Part shown: in pieces, positions 8,766 to 20,128 of the stretch
Numbering within the stretch: the first letter of the stretch is position 1
Layout: each line of letters opens with the position of its first letter
Source: JAFKFI01 sp963795435
Lineage (GTDB): Bacteria; Pseudomonadota; Alphaproteobacteria; Acetobacterales; Acetobacteraceae
Reading direction: 5' to 3'
Assembly: GCA_963795435.1 (NCBI GenBank)
Contig: CAWCHV010000007.1
Location: forward strand, 2,294,001-2,358,000
Length of the DNA: 64,000 bases
Translations under genes and position numbers: made by a program
The notes under the pieces: model-generated
What the model was told of the DNA's origin: nothing
Database searches by the model: none
What the model saw: the letters and a program-made list of their open reading frames with translations, nothing else

Positions 8766-9983
8766 ATGACGATCAGCCGCCGCCTCCTGCTCGGCTCCGC
8801 CGCCGCGGCGGCGCTCCCGTTGCGCCGACCGCGCGCGCAAACGCGGCCGGTGCTCAAGATCGGCGTGCTCAGCGACATGTCCGGCCCCTATCGCGACATC
8901 GCCGGCCCGGTGGGCCTCGCCTGCGCGCGTCAGGCGGTGCAGGAGTTCAACGCCGGCGCGTTCGATGTCGAGGTGCTGAGCGCGGACAACCAGAACAAGC
9001 CGGACGTGGCGGTGACGATCGCCAAGCAATGGTTCGACCAGGATGGCGTGACCATGATCCTCGACATCACCGCCTCGTCCTGCGCGCTGGCGCTGGCCTC
9101 GGTCTGTCGCGAGAAGAACACGGTGATGATCCCGACCAGCAGCTCGACCTCCGACCTCACCGGCAAGGCCTGCTCGCCGAACACGATCCACTGGGTGTTC
9201 GACACCTACATGGACGCGAAATCGACCGGCGGGGCGATGGTCAAGGCGGGCGGGGAGAGCTGGTACTTCATCACCCCGAACTACGCCTTCGGCTACTCGT
9301 CGCAGCGCGACACCACGCATTTCATCGAGCAGGCCGGCGGCAAGGTGCTGGGCGCCAGCGTCTACCCGTTCCCGGAGACCAGCGATTTTTCTTCCCTTCT
9401 CGTACAGGCGCAGGCGTGGGGGGCCAAGGTGCTCGGCCTGTGCAACGCCGGCACCGACCTCATCAGCGTGCTCAAGCAGGCGCGCGAGTTCGGCGTCTCC
9501 AAGACCATGAAGCCGGCGGCGATCACCGCCTACACCTGCGACGTGCACTCGCTCGGGCTGCAGGCGGCGCAGGGTCTCAGACTGACCGAGACCTATTACT
9601 GGGACCTCAACGACCGCACCCGCGCCTTCCAGAAGCGCATCCAGCCGAAGGTCTCGCTATGGCCCGCCTCGACGCAGGCCGGCGACTATTCCTGCACCTT
9701 GCACTATCTCAAGGCGGTCGCGGCAATGGGCGGCCCGGCGGCGGCAAAGGACGGTCGCGCGGTGGTCACCCGCATGAAGGCGATGCCCACCGACGACGAT
9801 TGCTTCGGCGTCGGGCGCATCCGCGAGGACGGGCGGAAGATCCATCCGAGCTATCTGTTCGAGGTCAAGACGCCGGCCGAGAGCAAGCACGAATGGGACC
9901 AGTACAAGCTGATCGCCACGACGCCGGCAGACGAAGCGTTCCGGCCGACGAACGAGGGCGGCTGCCCGCTGGTGAAGACCTGA
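8766..9983 (+). CDS. ABC transporter substrate-binding protein, LivK/amide type
   Basis: 405 residues. The N-terminus MTISRRLLLGSAAAAALPLR has twin arginines and a hydrophobic core, a Tat-type export signal. The mature part is a type I periplasmic binding protein (VLKIGVLSDMSGPYRDIAG, VLSADNQNKPDVAVTIAKQW, YAFGYSSQRDTTHFIEQAGG). Families of this kind bind branched-chain amino acids, amides, urea or aromatic acids. No permease or ATPase gene lies next to it, so it is an orphan that would have to work with transporter parts encoded elsewhere, or act as a sensor. A paralogue of similar length is at 55788-57044. Confidence 0.85.
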   Translation: MTISRRLLLGSAAAAALPLRRPRAQTRPVLKIGVLSDMSGPYRDIAGPVGLACARQAVQEFNAGAFDVEVLSADNQNKPDVAVTIAKQWFDQDGVTMILDITASSCALALASVCREKNTVMIPTSSSTSDLTGKACSPNTIHWVFDTYMDAKSTGGAMVKAGGESWYFITPNYAFGYSSQRDTTHFIEQAGGKVLGASVYPFPETSDFSSLLVQAQAWGAKVLGLCNAGTDLISVLKQAREFGVSKTMKPAAITAYTCDVHSLGLQAAQGLRLTETYYWDLNDRTRAFQKRIQPKVSLWPASTQAGDYSCTLHYLKAVAAMGGPAAAKDGRAVVTRMKAMPTDDDCFGVGRIREDGRKIHPSYLFEVKTPAESKHEWDQYKLIATTPADEAFRPTNEGGCPLVKT

Positions 9984-10063
9984 GGCGCGATCGGCCGATC
10001 TCCACCCACTTTCGTTGCGAAGACGGAACGTAGACGGCGTGCCAAGGCAACGCACCGTTGGCG

Positions 10064-10759
10064 TTATCGCATCAACAGCGCGCCGGCCCAGCGGTAGCCA
10101 CGCGGCGGTCGGTCCGGTCCAGGCGGTCGCGGCGCCTCGCGGGCCGCCGCCGGCGGCCGGGCGGACGACGCCTTGCTCCCGTCCGGAAATGTGACCCCGC
10201 GCAGGCCCGGCGCGGTCGGCGCCTCCGCCGACCTGGCCGGCTGGGGTGAGCGCGGCCGAGGCGGCAGACGCAGCATGTCGGGCAGCTTCTCGGTGGTGAG
10301 CTTGCGCCACAACGGCCTGAGTAGGCGTCCGGCTTGCGGTGCGGCAGCGAGGAAGGCCCGCATCTCGGGATCGTCGAGCAGGCGGCGCAGCTCGAGCTCG
10401 AAGGCCCGCATCCCGTACTCGATGAATACCGGCCCCAGCGGAATGGCCGGCGGCCGGCGCACCGCGCGCGGCCGATCCGCCGTCGCACCCTCGGTGGCCG
10501 GGCGCGGCGTGGAGCCGCGGCACGGCGCGGCGGGCAGCGTGCCCGCGAGGAAGCAGGCGTGCAGCGCGGTGAACCGCGTCAGGGTGCGGGCGAGATAGCG
10601 CCCCAGCAGGCCGGCGAGCGGCAGCAGCCACGCTTCTCCCCACCCGTACCGCCGCTGGCGCTCCAGACTGTCGCCCAGGCCCCACGTGATCGCCTCGATG
10701 AGGCGAGAGAACCGGGGCATCAGGCCGGTTGGGGGTGAGGGGGACGCGGTGGGGGACAT
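10064..10759 (-). CDS. Hypothetical protein, alphaproteobacterial
   Basis: 231 residues. The first half is conserved-looking (FSRLIEAITWGLGDSLERQ, PLAGLLGRYLARTLTRFTAL) and the middle has AIPLGPVFIEYGMRAFELEL, LLDDPEMRAFLAAAPQAGR and RPLWRKLTTEKLP. The last third is a low-complexity Pro/Arg tail. Similar proteins are common as unnamed genes in Acetobacteraceae, from memory. No signal peptide or clear membrane helix. The true start may be the ATG at codon 14 (10720). It sits just downstream of the F1 ATPase operon on the same strand but 136 bp away, so co-transcription is uncertain. Confidence 0.6.
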   Translation of the reverse strand: MSPTASPSPPTGLMPRFSRLIEAITWGLGDSLERQRRYGWGEAWLLPLAGLLGRYLARTLTRFTALHACFLAGTLPAAPCRGSTPRPATEGATADRPRAVRRPPAIPLGPVFIEYGMRAFELELRRLLDDPEMRAFLAAAPQAGRLLRPLWRKLTTEKLPDMLRLPPRPRSPQPARSAEAPTAPGLRGVTFPDGSKASSARPPAAAREAPRPPGPDRPPRGYRWAGALLMR

Positions 10760-10895
10760 GATGGCGAGAGCATAGGGTTAGTTATATATGATGTCAAGCG
10801 TTGTCACGAGACCGCGCAGCAGCGTGTGATCGGCTTGCTACGCCCGAGTTTGTCATCGCGAGCCGGGGCCGGGAAGAATCCGACTGGCGGACGGA

Positions 10896-11303
10896 TCAGG
10901 GCGCCTCGGCGAGGTCGCGCATGGCGCGGGCGGACTGCATCCGGTCCATCTCCGCCTCCAGCGCCGCGACGTCCATCTTGTCGGTCGCCGCGTAGGCGGC
11001 CTCGGCCTCGGCGAGCCGGCGGTCCGCCTCGGCGCGGGACAGTTCGGCCGGCGGCAGCACCTCGCTGGCGAGTACCGTGCAGCGCTCCGGCGTGATCTCC
11101 GCGAAGCCGCCCGAGACGAACAGCGTGCTCGTCACCTGGCCGCCCTCGTGGATGCGAATGGTGCCGCCGCGCAGCATCACGATCATCGGCGAGTGCCCCG
11201 GCAGCACGCCGATATCGCCCTCCGAGGCGGGGATCACCACCATGTCGACAGGGCGCGACAGCAGCAGCTTCTCCGGGCTGACGATCTCGAGGCCCACGGG
11301 CAT
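10896..11303 (-). CDS. atpC: F1 ATP synthase epsilon subunit
   Basis: 135 residues, the normal length. The N-terminal beta sandwich is clear (GLEIVSPEKLLLSRPVDMVVIPASEG, cut here as GLEIVSPEKLL and MVVIPASEGDIGVLPGHSP), followed by VSGGFAEITPERCTVLASE and the helical C-terminal hairpin. It forms part of the central stalk and regulates ATP hydrolysis. It is the last gene of the atpHAGDC operon, 20 bp after atpD. Confidence 0.95.
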   Translation of the reverse strand: MPVGLEIVSPEKLLLSRPVDMVVIPASEGDIGVLPGHSPMIVMLRGGTIRIHEGGQVTSTLFVSGGFAEITPERCTVLASEVLPPAELSRAEADRRLAEAEAAYAATDKMDVAALEAEMDRMQSARAMRDLAEAP

Positions 11304-11323
11304 CGTGCGAATTCTTCCTTGAT

Positions 11324-12754
11324 CTAAGCGGCGGTCTTGAGCGTCTCGCCCTTCGCCACCGCGTCCTCGATGGTGCCGACCATGTAGAACGCCGCTTCCG
11401 GCAGATGGTCGTACTCGCCCGAGACGATCGCCTTGAAGCTGCGGATGGTGTCGGCGACGGTCACGAAGATGCCGGGGAAGCCGGTGAACACCTCGGCGAC
11501 GTGGAACGGCTGCGACAGGAAGCGCTGGATCTTGCGCGCCCGCGCGACCACCAGCTTGTCCTCCTCGGAGAGCTCGTCCATGCCGAGAATGGCGATGATG
11601 TCCTGCAGCGACTTGTAGGTCTGCAGGATGCGCTGCACCTCGCGCGCGACGTTGTAGTGCTCCTCGCCGACGATGCGCGCGTCGAGCGAGCGCGAGGTGC
11701 TGTCCAGCGGGTCCACCGCCGGATAGATGCCGAGCTCGGCGATCTGCCGCGACAGCACGGTCGTCGCGTCAAGATGCGCGAAGGACGTGGCGGGTGCCGG
11801 ATCGGTGAGGTCGTCGGCGGGCACGTAGATCGCCTGCACCGAGGTGATCGAGCCCTTGTTGGTGGATGTGATGCGCTCCTGCAGCGCGCCCATGTCGGTC
11901 GCGAGCGTCGGCTGATAGCCCACCGCCGACGGGATGCGCCCGAGCAGCGCCGACACCTCGGCGCCCGCCTGGGTGAAGCGGAAGATGTTGTCGACGAAGA
12001 ACAGCACGTCCTGGCCTTCCTCGTCGCGGAAATACTCCGCGACAGTGAGGCCCGACAGGCCGACGCGGGCGCGCGCCCCCGGCGGCTCGTTCATCTGGCC
12101 GTAGACCAGCGCCACTTTCGAGCCCTCGGTGGTGTCGTGGCCGAGCTTGATGACGCCGGCGTCGATCATCTCGTGATAGAGGTCGTTGCCCTCGCGCGTG
12201 CGCTCGCCGACGCCGGCGAACACCGACACGCCGCCATGCGCCTTGGCGATGTTGTTGATGAGCTCCTGGATCAGCACCGTCTTGCCCACGCCGGCGCCGC
12301 CGAACAGGCCGATCTTGCCGCCCTTCAGGTAGGGCGCCAGCAGATCCACCACCTTGATGCCGGTGACGAGGATCTCGGCCGAGGTCGCCTGCTCCTCGAA
12401 GGTCGGCGCGTCGCGGTGGATCGGGTAGCGCAGCTTTGTCTCGATCGGGCCGCGCTCGTCGATCGGCTCGCCGATCACGTTCATGATGCGCCCCAGCGTC
12501 GCCGGCCCGACCGGCATCTCGATCGGCGCGCCGGTGTCCAGCACCTCCTGGCCACGCACCATGCCGTCGGTGCTGTCCATCGCGATGCAGCGGACGGTGC
12601 GCTCGCCGAGTTCCTGCGCCACCTCCAGCACCAGGGTGCGGTCGTTCAGCTTGGTGTTCAGCGCGTTCAGGATGTACGGCAGGTCGCCGTCGAACTGGAC
12701 GTCCACGACGGCGCCCAGAACCTGCGTCACGCGCCCGACGATGTTGCTTGCCAT
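11324..12754 (-). CDS. atpD: F1 ATP synthase beta subunit
   Basis: 476 residues, full length. The catalytic Walker A motif GGAGVGKT lies at residues 152-159, followed by VLIQELINNIAKAHGG. The DELSEED segment that couples to the rotor is present (MDELSEEDKLVVARARKIQ). It forms the catalytic sites of F1 on the cytoplasmic face of the membrane. It is separated from atpG upstream by 181 bp, wide for this operon; the gap is occupied by two REP-like hairpins. Confidence 0.97.
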   Translation of the reverse strand: MASNIVGRVTQVLGAVVDVQFDGDLPYILNALNTKLNDRTLVLEVAQELGERTVRCIAMDSTDGMVRGQEVLDTGAPIEMPVGPATLGRIMNVIGEPIDERGPIETKLRYPIHRDAPTFEEQATSAEILVTGIKVVDLLAPYLKGGKIGLFGGAGVGKTVLIQELINNIAKAHGGVSVFAGVGERTREGNDLYHEMIDAGVIKLGHDTTEGSKVALVYGQMNEPPGARARVGLSGLTVAEYFRDEEGQDVLFFVDNIFRFTQAGAEVSALLGRIPSAVGYQPTLATDMGALQERITSTNKGSITSVQAIYVPADDLTDPAPATSFAHLDATTVLSRQIAELGIYPAVDPLDSTSRSLDARIVGEEHYNVAREVQRILQTYKSLQDIIAILGMDELSEEDKLVVARARKIQRFLSQPFHVAEVFTGFPGIFVTVADTIRSFKAIVSGEYDHLPEAAFYMVGTIEDAVAKGETLKTAA

Positions 12755-12814
12755 CTTGCTTTCCTCGTTCTCAGCGGCCTAGACGGCACATACCGGCAGA
12801 CCGGTCATTCTGTC

Positions 12815-12899
12815 CGTCATGGTCGGCGAAGGCCGACCATCCACGCCTTGCGGTGCCCCGGCGAAAGTCGTGGATGCTCCGCCTTCGCGGAGCATGACG
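12815..12899. repeat. Inverted pair of REP-like hairpins inside the atp operon
   Basis: Element 1 (12815-12845) has the stem ATGGTCGGC / GCCGACCAT with loop GAAG. Element 2 (12869-12899) has ATGCTCCGC / GCGGAGCAT with loop CTTC. Read on the opposite strand, element 2 has the same outer ends as element 1 (CGTCATG...CATCCACG) and the same GAAG loop, while the inner stem differs by compensating changes. They form an inverted pair between atpG and atpD. Confidence 0.75.
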
Positions 12900-12935
12900 A
12901 TTGAGGGGGATCACGCCTGCACCACGCACCCAGTA

Positions 12936-13829
12936 TCACACCGCGGCTTCGGCGCCGGAGATGATCTCGATCAGCTCTTTGGTGATGTTCGCCTGACGCG
13001 CCCGATTGTAGTTGAGCGTCAGGCGCTTGATCATGTCGCCCGCGTTGCGCGTGGCGCTGTCCATCGCGGTCATCTGCGCGCCGTAGAAGCCGGCGCTGCT
13101 CTCCAGCAGCGCGCGATAGATCTGGATCGAGAGGTTCTGCGGCAGCAGGCGCGCCAGGATCGTCTCCTCATCCGGCTCGAACTCGTACATCGCGCGCGAC
13201 GCGGCCTGCTCCGGCTGCTCGGCGGCGCCCTCCGGCACCGGCACCGGGATGAGCTGCGTCTCGGTGACGATCTGCGAGATCACCGAATGGAAGCGGTTGT
13301 AGACGAGTGTCGCGACGTCGATCTCGCCGGCCGTCAACATGGCGGTGATGCGCCGGCCAATCTCCTCGGCATCGGCGAACTCGACCCGCTTCTTGCCCGC
13401 GTAGCTCACATCGCCGATCATGCGCTCCGCCATCTCGCGCAGCAGATAGTCGCGTCCCTTGCGGCCGACGGCAAAGATCTTGACCTGCTTGCCCTCGGTC
13501 TCCAGACGCCGCGCGAGGTTGCGGGCGGCGCGGCCGATGCTCGAATTGAATGCACCCGCCAGCCCGCGATCGCCGGTTACGGCGACGATCAGGTGCACGC
13601 GGTCGGCGCCGGTGCCGACCAGCATCCTGGGCGCGGTCGGGCTGCCCTTCACCGACTGCGCCAGCGCCACCAGCATCCGCTCCATGCGCTCGGCGTAGGG
13701 CCGCGCGGCCTCCGCCTGCGACTGCGCGCGGCGCAGTTTGGAGGCGGCGACCATCTTCATCGCGCTGGTGATCTTCTGCGTCGATTTCACGCTGTTGATG
13801 CGCGTTCGCAGGTCTTTCAGGCTTGGCAT
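12936..13829 (-). CDS. atpG: F1 ATP synthase gamma subunit
   Basis: 297 residues. The start MPSLKDLRTRINSVKSTQKI and the C-terminal helix with ARQANITKELIEIISGAEA are the hallmark paired helices that form the rotating coiled coil. The central domain has VTGDRGLAGAFNSS. It lies between atpA and atpD in the usual order, 37 bp after the restored atpA stop. Confidence 0.97.
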   Translation of the reverse strand: MPSLKDLRTRINSVKSTQKITSAMKMVAASKLRRAQSQAEAARPYAERMERMLVALAQSVKGSPTAPRMLVGTGADRVHLIVAVTGDRGLAGAFNSSIGRAARNLARRLETEGKQVKIFAVGRKGRDYLLREMAERMIGDVSYAGKKRVEFADAEEIGRRITAMLTAGEIDVATLVYNRFHSVISQIVTETQLIPVPVPEGAAEQPEQAASRAMYEFEPDEETILARLLPQNLSIQIYRALLESSAGFYGAQMTAMDSATRNAGDMIKRLTLNYNRARQANITKELIEIISGAEAAV

Positions 13830-13865
13830 GGCGCGGCTCTATCCATCAATCGGCGACCGCCGCCG

Positions 13866-15399
<1,534 letters not shown>

Positions 15400-15984
15400 C
15401 TAGGCGGCTCCCTTCATGGCGTACTGCAGGCGCTGCAGACGGGACTTGAGGCTGGTGTCGTAGAGGCGGGCGCCGATCTTCACGACCATCCCGCCGAGCA
15501 GGTCGGGCTCGACCTGCTCGAGAATGTTCACATTGCTGTAGCCGGCCTCGATCAGCCGGGCGCGCAGGTGCTGGCGCTGCACGTCGGAGAGCGGGTGCGC
15601 CGAGGAAACCTGCGCGGTGATGACGCCGCGCTTCTGCGCCACGAGATCGGCGAAGGCGTGCACGATCTCGCGCAGATCGCGCAGCCGACGATTGGCGGCC
15701 ACCACCCCGACGAAATCCTGCACCATCTTGGAGAAGCCCTCGGCGGACAGCACGGCGCGCGCGGCGCGGCTCGACTGGTTCACGTCGATCAGCGGACTGT
15801 CGAGCAGCCGGCGGAAATCCGCACTGGCCTCGATCAGCCGTCCGAGCCCATCCATCTCGGCGACGGTCGCATCGAGCGCATGGTTTTCGTCGGCCAGCGC
15901 ATAGAGTGCAGCGGCATAGCGGCCGGCGAGGCCGCCGCCGGTCGAGATCGTCGTCGCGCCAGAAGAAGCGGATTGAGCCGCCAC
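15400..15984 (-). CDS. atpH: F1 ATP synthase delta subunit
   Basis: 194 residues, normal length. After a variable N-terminus, GLAGRYAAALYALADENHAL opens the conserved helical domain; the C-terminal part has NILEQVEPDLLGGMVVKIG and YDTSLKSRLQRLQ, the delta/OSCP signature that links F1 to the stator. The start is GTG at 15982-15984. It is the first gene of the F1 operon. Its stop (TAG) abuts the atpA start with no gap. The F0 genes are not in this window, as in most alphaproteobacteria. Confidence 0.95.
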   Translation of the reverse strand: MAAQSASSGATTISTGGGLAGRYAAALYALADENHALDATVAEMDGLGRLIEASADFRRLLDSPLIDVNQSSRAARAVLSAEGFSKMVQDFVGVVAANRRLRDLREIVHAFADLVAQKRGVITAQVSSAHPLSDVQRQHLRARLIEAGYSNVNILEQVEPDLLGGMVVKIGARLYDTSLKSRLQRLQYAMKGAA

Positions 15985-16134
15985 GATGTCACCGTTCCAT
16001 CATCAAAAGAGCCGCCTCGGGCATCCGGTCGAGGCGGCCACGCGCGGAGGCCGGCCCATTCGGCCCGGCGCCGGGCGAATAGCATGGGGGGTGCGCCCGC
16101 GCAACACGCGGAGGTGACGCGGATTACGGGGTTG

Positions 16135-18318
16135 TTAGAGGAATGACACCGGATCGACGTCGACGTCCACCCGTCCGCCCCGCGGCACCGGCACGCGGGC
16201 GAGCCAGCCGCGCAGGATCGGCTGCACGGCGATGTCGCGCCGCGTCTTGAGCAGCAGACGACGGCGATGGCGCCCGCGCAGCAGGGCGAGCGGCGCGGGG
16301 GCGGGGCCGAGCACGGTGAACCCCTCGCCGTGCGGCGCGGCGCGGCCGAGGTCGCGGGCCAGCGCATCGGCCTGCTCGGCGGTGTCGGCGCTGACGATCA
16401 CCGCGGCAAGGCGGCCGAAGGGCGGCCAGTGGCCGGGCCGGCGCTGCGCCGCTTCGCGCGCCATGAAAGCGGCGAGGTCGCCCGCCACCAGCGCCTGCAT
16501 CACCGGATGCTCGGGACTGAAGGTCTGCAGCAGCACGAGCCCCGGCGCCTCGGCACGCCCGGCGCGGCCGGCGACCTGGTGCAGCAACTGCACGGTCCGC
16601 TCCGCCGCCCGCAGGTCGCCGCCCGCGAGCCCGAGATCGGCGTCCACCACGCCGACCAGGGTGAGATGCGGGAAGTGCCAGCCCTTGGCGACGATCTGGG
16701 TGCCGATGATGAGATCGACCTCGCGCGCCTCGATGGCGCGGGCCGCCTCGGCCGCGGCGTGCGGGCCGGGCATGGTGTCGCTCGCCATCACCAGCCGGCG
16801 CGCCTCGGGAAATTCCTCCCGCGCCTCCTCGGTGATCCGCTCGACGCCCGGCCCGACCGGCGTAAGGCTCGCCGCCGCGCCGCAGGCCGGGCATTCGGGC
16901 GGGATCGGCACGGCGTGGCCGCAATGGTGGCATTGCAGCTGGCGGCGGATGCGGTGCTCGACCAGCCAGGCGGTGCAGTTCGGACAGGCCATGCGGTGGC
17001 CGCAATGGCGGCACAGCGTCAGCGGCGCGTAGCCCCTCCGGTTGAGGAACAGCATCGCCTGCTCGCCGCGCGCCAAAGTCTCGCGCACCGCCGCGATCAG
17101 CGGCGGCGAGAGAAAGCGCCCGCGTTCCGGGGGTGTTTCGCGCAGGTCGATCGCCGCCACCGAGGGCAGCACCGCCCCGCCATGCCGGGCGGCCAGCGTC
17201 AGCCGGCGGTAGCGCCCGGCCTCGACATTCGCCACGGTCTCCAAGCTCGGTGTGGCCGAGACCAGGATCGCGGGCGCGGCGGAGAGACGCGCACGCACCA
17301 CGGCGAGGTCGCGGGCGTGGTAGACCACCCCGTCCTCCTGCTTGAACGCGGTCTCGTGCTCCTCATCCACGACGACCAGCCCGAGGTCGGGAAAAGGGAG
17401 AAACAACGCCGAACGCGCGCCCACGACCACCGGGGCCGCGCCGTCCGCCACCGCGCGCCAGGTGATGCGGCGGGTGCGCGAGGTCAGCTCGGAGTGCCAG
17501 ATCGCCGGGGCGACGCCGAAGCGACGCTCGAACCGCGCCAGCCATTGCGAGGAGAGCGCGATCTCCGGCAGCAGCACCAGCGCCTGCCGCCCGAGCCGGA
17601 GGGCGGCGGCGATCGCCTCCAGATACACCTCCGTCTTGCCCGACCCGGTCACGCCGTCGAGCAGCGTCACCGAGAAGGCGCGGTCCGCGACGGCCTGCTC
17701 GAGCGCCCCGGCTGCCGGCGTCTGCTCCGGCGAGAGCGGCGGGCGCGGGTGCGCCGGGTCGGGGATGGCGAAGGGCGCCGCGATGGGCAGCGGCACCGGC
17801 GACAGCAGCCCGGCATCCGCCATGCCGCGCACCACACCCGCGCCGACCCCCGCCTCGCGCGCCAGCGCCGGGGTGGCACGCGGCCGGCCGTCCGCCAGCA
17901 CGCCGAGCACCCGCCGTCGCGCCTCGGTGAGCCGCTCGGGCGGCGCCTCGCCAGGGAGCCAGCCCGACAGCGGCGCGTGCGCCTGGCCGGGGACGAGGCG
18001 CAGCGCCATCGCCATCACCTCGCCGGGAGGCGCCAGCGTGTAGGCCGCCACCCAGTCGACGAACCGCCGCGACACCTCCGGCAAGGGCGGGGTGTCGAGG
18101 ATCGCCGCGATCGGCTTGAGCTTGCCGTCGGGCACGCCGGCGTCGCCCGGCGCGTCCCACACCACCCCCACCTGCTCGCGCCGGTTCAGTGGCACCAGCA
18201 CCACGTCCCCCGGCACGGGATCGAGGTCGGCCGGCACGCGATAGTCGAACGGACCGGCGAAAGGGTACGGCAGCATGACCGCCGCCCGCCGCGTTCGCTT
18301 CCTGTCGCCGTCCGCCAT
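16135..18318 (-). CDS. priA: Primosomal protein N', replication restart helicase
   Basis: 727 residues from the ATG at 18316-18318. Visible parts: N-terminal DNA-binding region (VMLPYPFAGPFDYRVPADL), Walker A in DGVTGSGKTEVYLE at about residue 225, the DEEH box in LVVVDEEHETAFKQED, and the zinc-binding cysteines CRHCGHRMACPNC and CHHCGH...CPAC. PriA reloads the replisome at stalled forks. In alphaproteobacteria priA commonly sits immediately upstream of the F1 ATPase operon, as here (150-bp gap). A longer in-frame start at 18606 would run into the divergent DUF484 gene and is not supported. Confidence 0.95.
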   Translation of the reverse strand: MADGDRKRTRRAAVMLPYPFAGPFDYRVPADLDPVPGDVVLVPLNRREQVGVVWDAPGDAGVPDGKLKPIAAILDTPPLPEVSRRFVDWVAAYTLAPPGEVMAMALRLVPGQAHAPLSGWLPGEAPPERLTEARRRVLGVLADGRPRATPALAREAGVGAGVVRGMADAGLLSPVPLPIAAPFAIPDPAHPRPPLSPEQTPAAGALEQAVADRAFSVTLLDGVTGSGKTEVYLEAIAAALRLGRQALVLLPEIALSSQWLARFERRFGVAPAIWHSELTSRTRRITWRAVADGAAPVVVGARSALFLPFPDLGLVVVDEEHETAFKQEDGVVYHARDLAVVRARLSAAPAILVSATPSLETVANVEAGRYRRLTLAARHGGAVLPSVAAIDLRETPPERGRFLSPPLIAAVRETLARGEQAMLFLNRRGYAPLTLCRHCGHRMACPNCTAWLVEHRIRRQLQCHHCGHAVPIPPECPACGAAASLTPVGPGVERITEEAREEFPEARRLVMASDTMPGPHAAAEAARAIEAREVDLIIGTQIVAKGWHFPHLTLVGVVDADLGLAGGDLRAAERTVQLLHQVAGRAGRAEAPGLVLLQTFSPEHPVMQALVAGDLAAFMAREAAQRRPGHWPPFGRLAAVIVSADTAEQADALARDLGRAAPHGEGFTVLGPAPAPLALLRGRHRRRLLLKTRRDIAVQPILRGWLARVPVPRGGRVDVDVDPVSFL

Positions 18319-18425
18319 CCTGTAGGGTGTGCCCGAGTCGCTGCCTTCGCTCCAGCCGTACAAGCAATCCGGATCAAGCGCATGTCGTTCGTCGTCGATC
18401 CCGCCCTGCCCCACGCCCGCGACGG

Positions 18426-19073
18426 ATGACCTCGCCTCGTATCCGGCCGGATCGCGCGGCCGAGGAGGTGGCAGCCTTCCTGCGGGAGAACCCCTCCTGG
18501 CTGGCCGAAAACCCCGAACTTTACCGAGCCCTGACGCCGCCCCGCCGCATCTACGGCGAGCCGCTCGCCGACCATATGGCGGCCATGCTGCGAGCTGAGC
18601 GGGCACACGCGGCCGAAATGGCGCGGCGAGCCGATTTCATCCTCGCCGCCGGACGCGCCACCGCCGGGCTCATCGCGCGGGTGCAAGAGGCGGTGCTCGC
18701 GCTCATGCGGGCCACCGACACCCTGGATTGCCTGAGCGGCGAGTTGCCGGGCGTGCTCGGGCTCGACGCGGTGGCGCTGTGCGTCGAGGCCCACCTGCCC
18801 GGCGCGCGCAGCTTGCCGCCCGGCACGGTAGCCGCGGCACTTGGCGGGCGGGACGTGGTGTTCCGCGATGCTCCCGCCGACGCGGCGGTCATGCACGCCG
18901 AGGCGGCGCGGCTGGCGCGGCACGATGCCCTGGTGCGTGTCCCCGCGCCGGGCTCGCCCGCGCTGCTCGCCCTGGTCGCGCGCGACCGCTCGCTGCTGGA
19001 ACCGGGTCAGGGCGCCGGGGCGCTGGCCTTCCTCGGCCGCGCGGCCGCCACCGCCCTCGCCCGTCACGGATAG
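18426..19073 (+). CDS. DUF484 family protein
   Basis: 215 residues. The start MTSPRIRPDRAAEEVAAFL leads into VAAFLRENPSWLAENPELY, the conserved opening of DUF484, followed by a helical linker and a GAF-like domain (GVLGLDAVALCVEAH, LVRVPAPGSPALLALVARD). The family is often placed directly before xerC, as here with 1 bp between the stop and the next start. Its function is not established. It is divergent from priA with about 107 bp between the starts. Confidence 0.88.
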   Translation: MTSPRIRPDRAAEEVAAFLRENPSWLAENPELYRALTPPRRIYGEPLADHMAAMLRAERAHAAEMARRADFILAAGRATAGLIARVQEAVLALMRATDTLDCLSGELPGVLGLDAVALCVEAHLPGARSLPPGTVAAALGGRDVVFRDAPADAAVMHAEAARLARHDALVRVPAPGSPALLALVARDRSLLEPGQGAGALAFLGRAAATALARHG

Positions 19074-19074
19074 A

Positions 19075-20043
<969 letters not shown>

Positions 20044-20128
20044 GGGGGCGGCGGCGGCCCGGTATCGCGGGCGGCGCGCCCCCCTCACCCCGGCCCTCTC
20101 CCCCTCCCAGCGGGAGAGGGAGAAAAAG

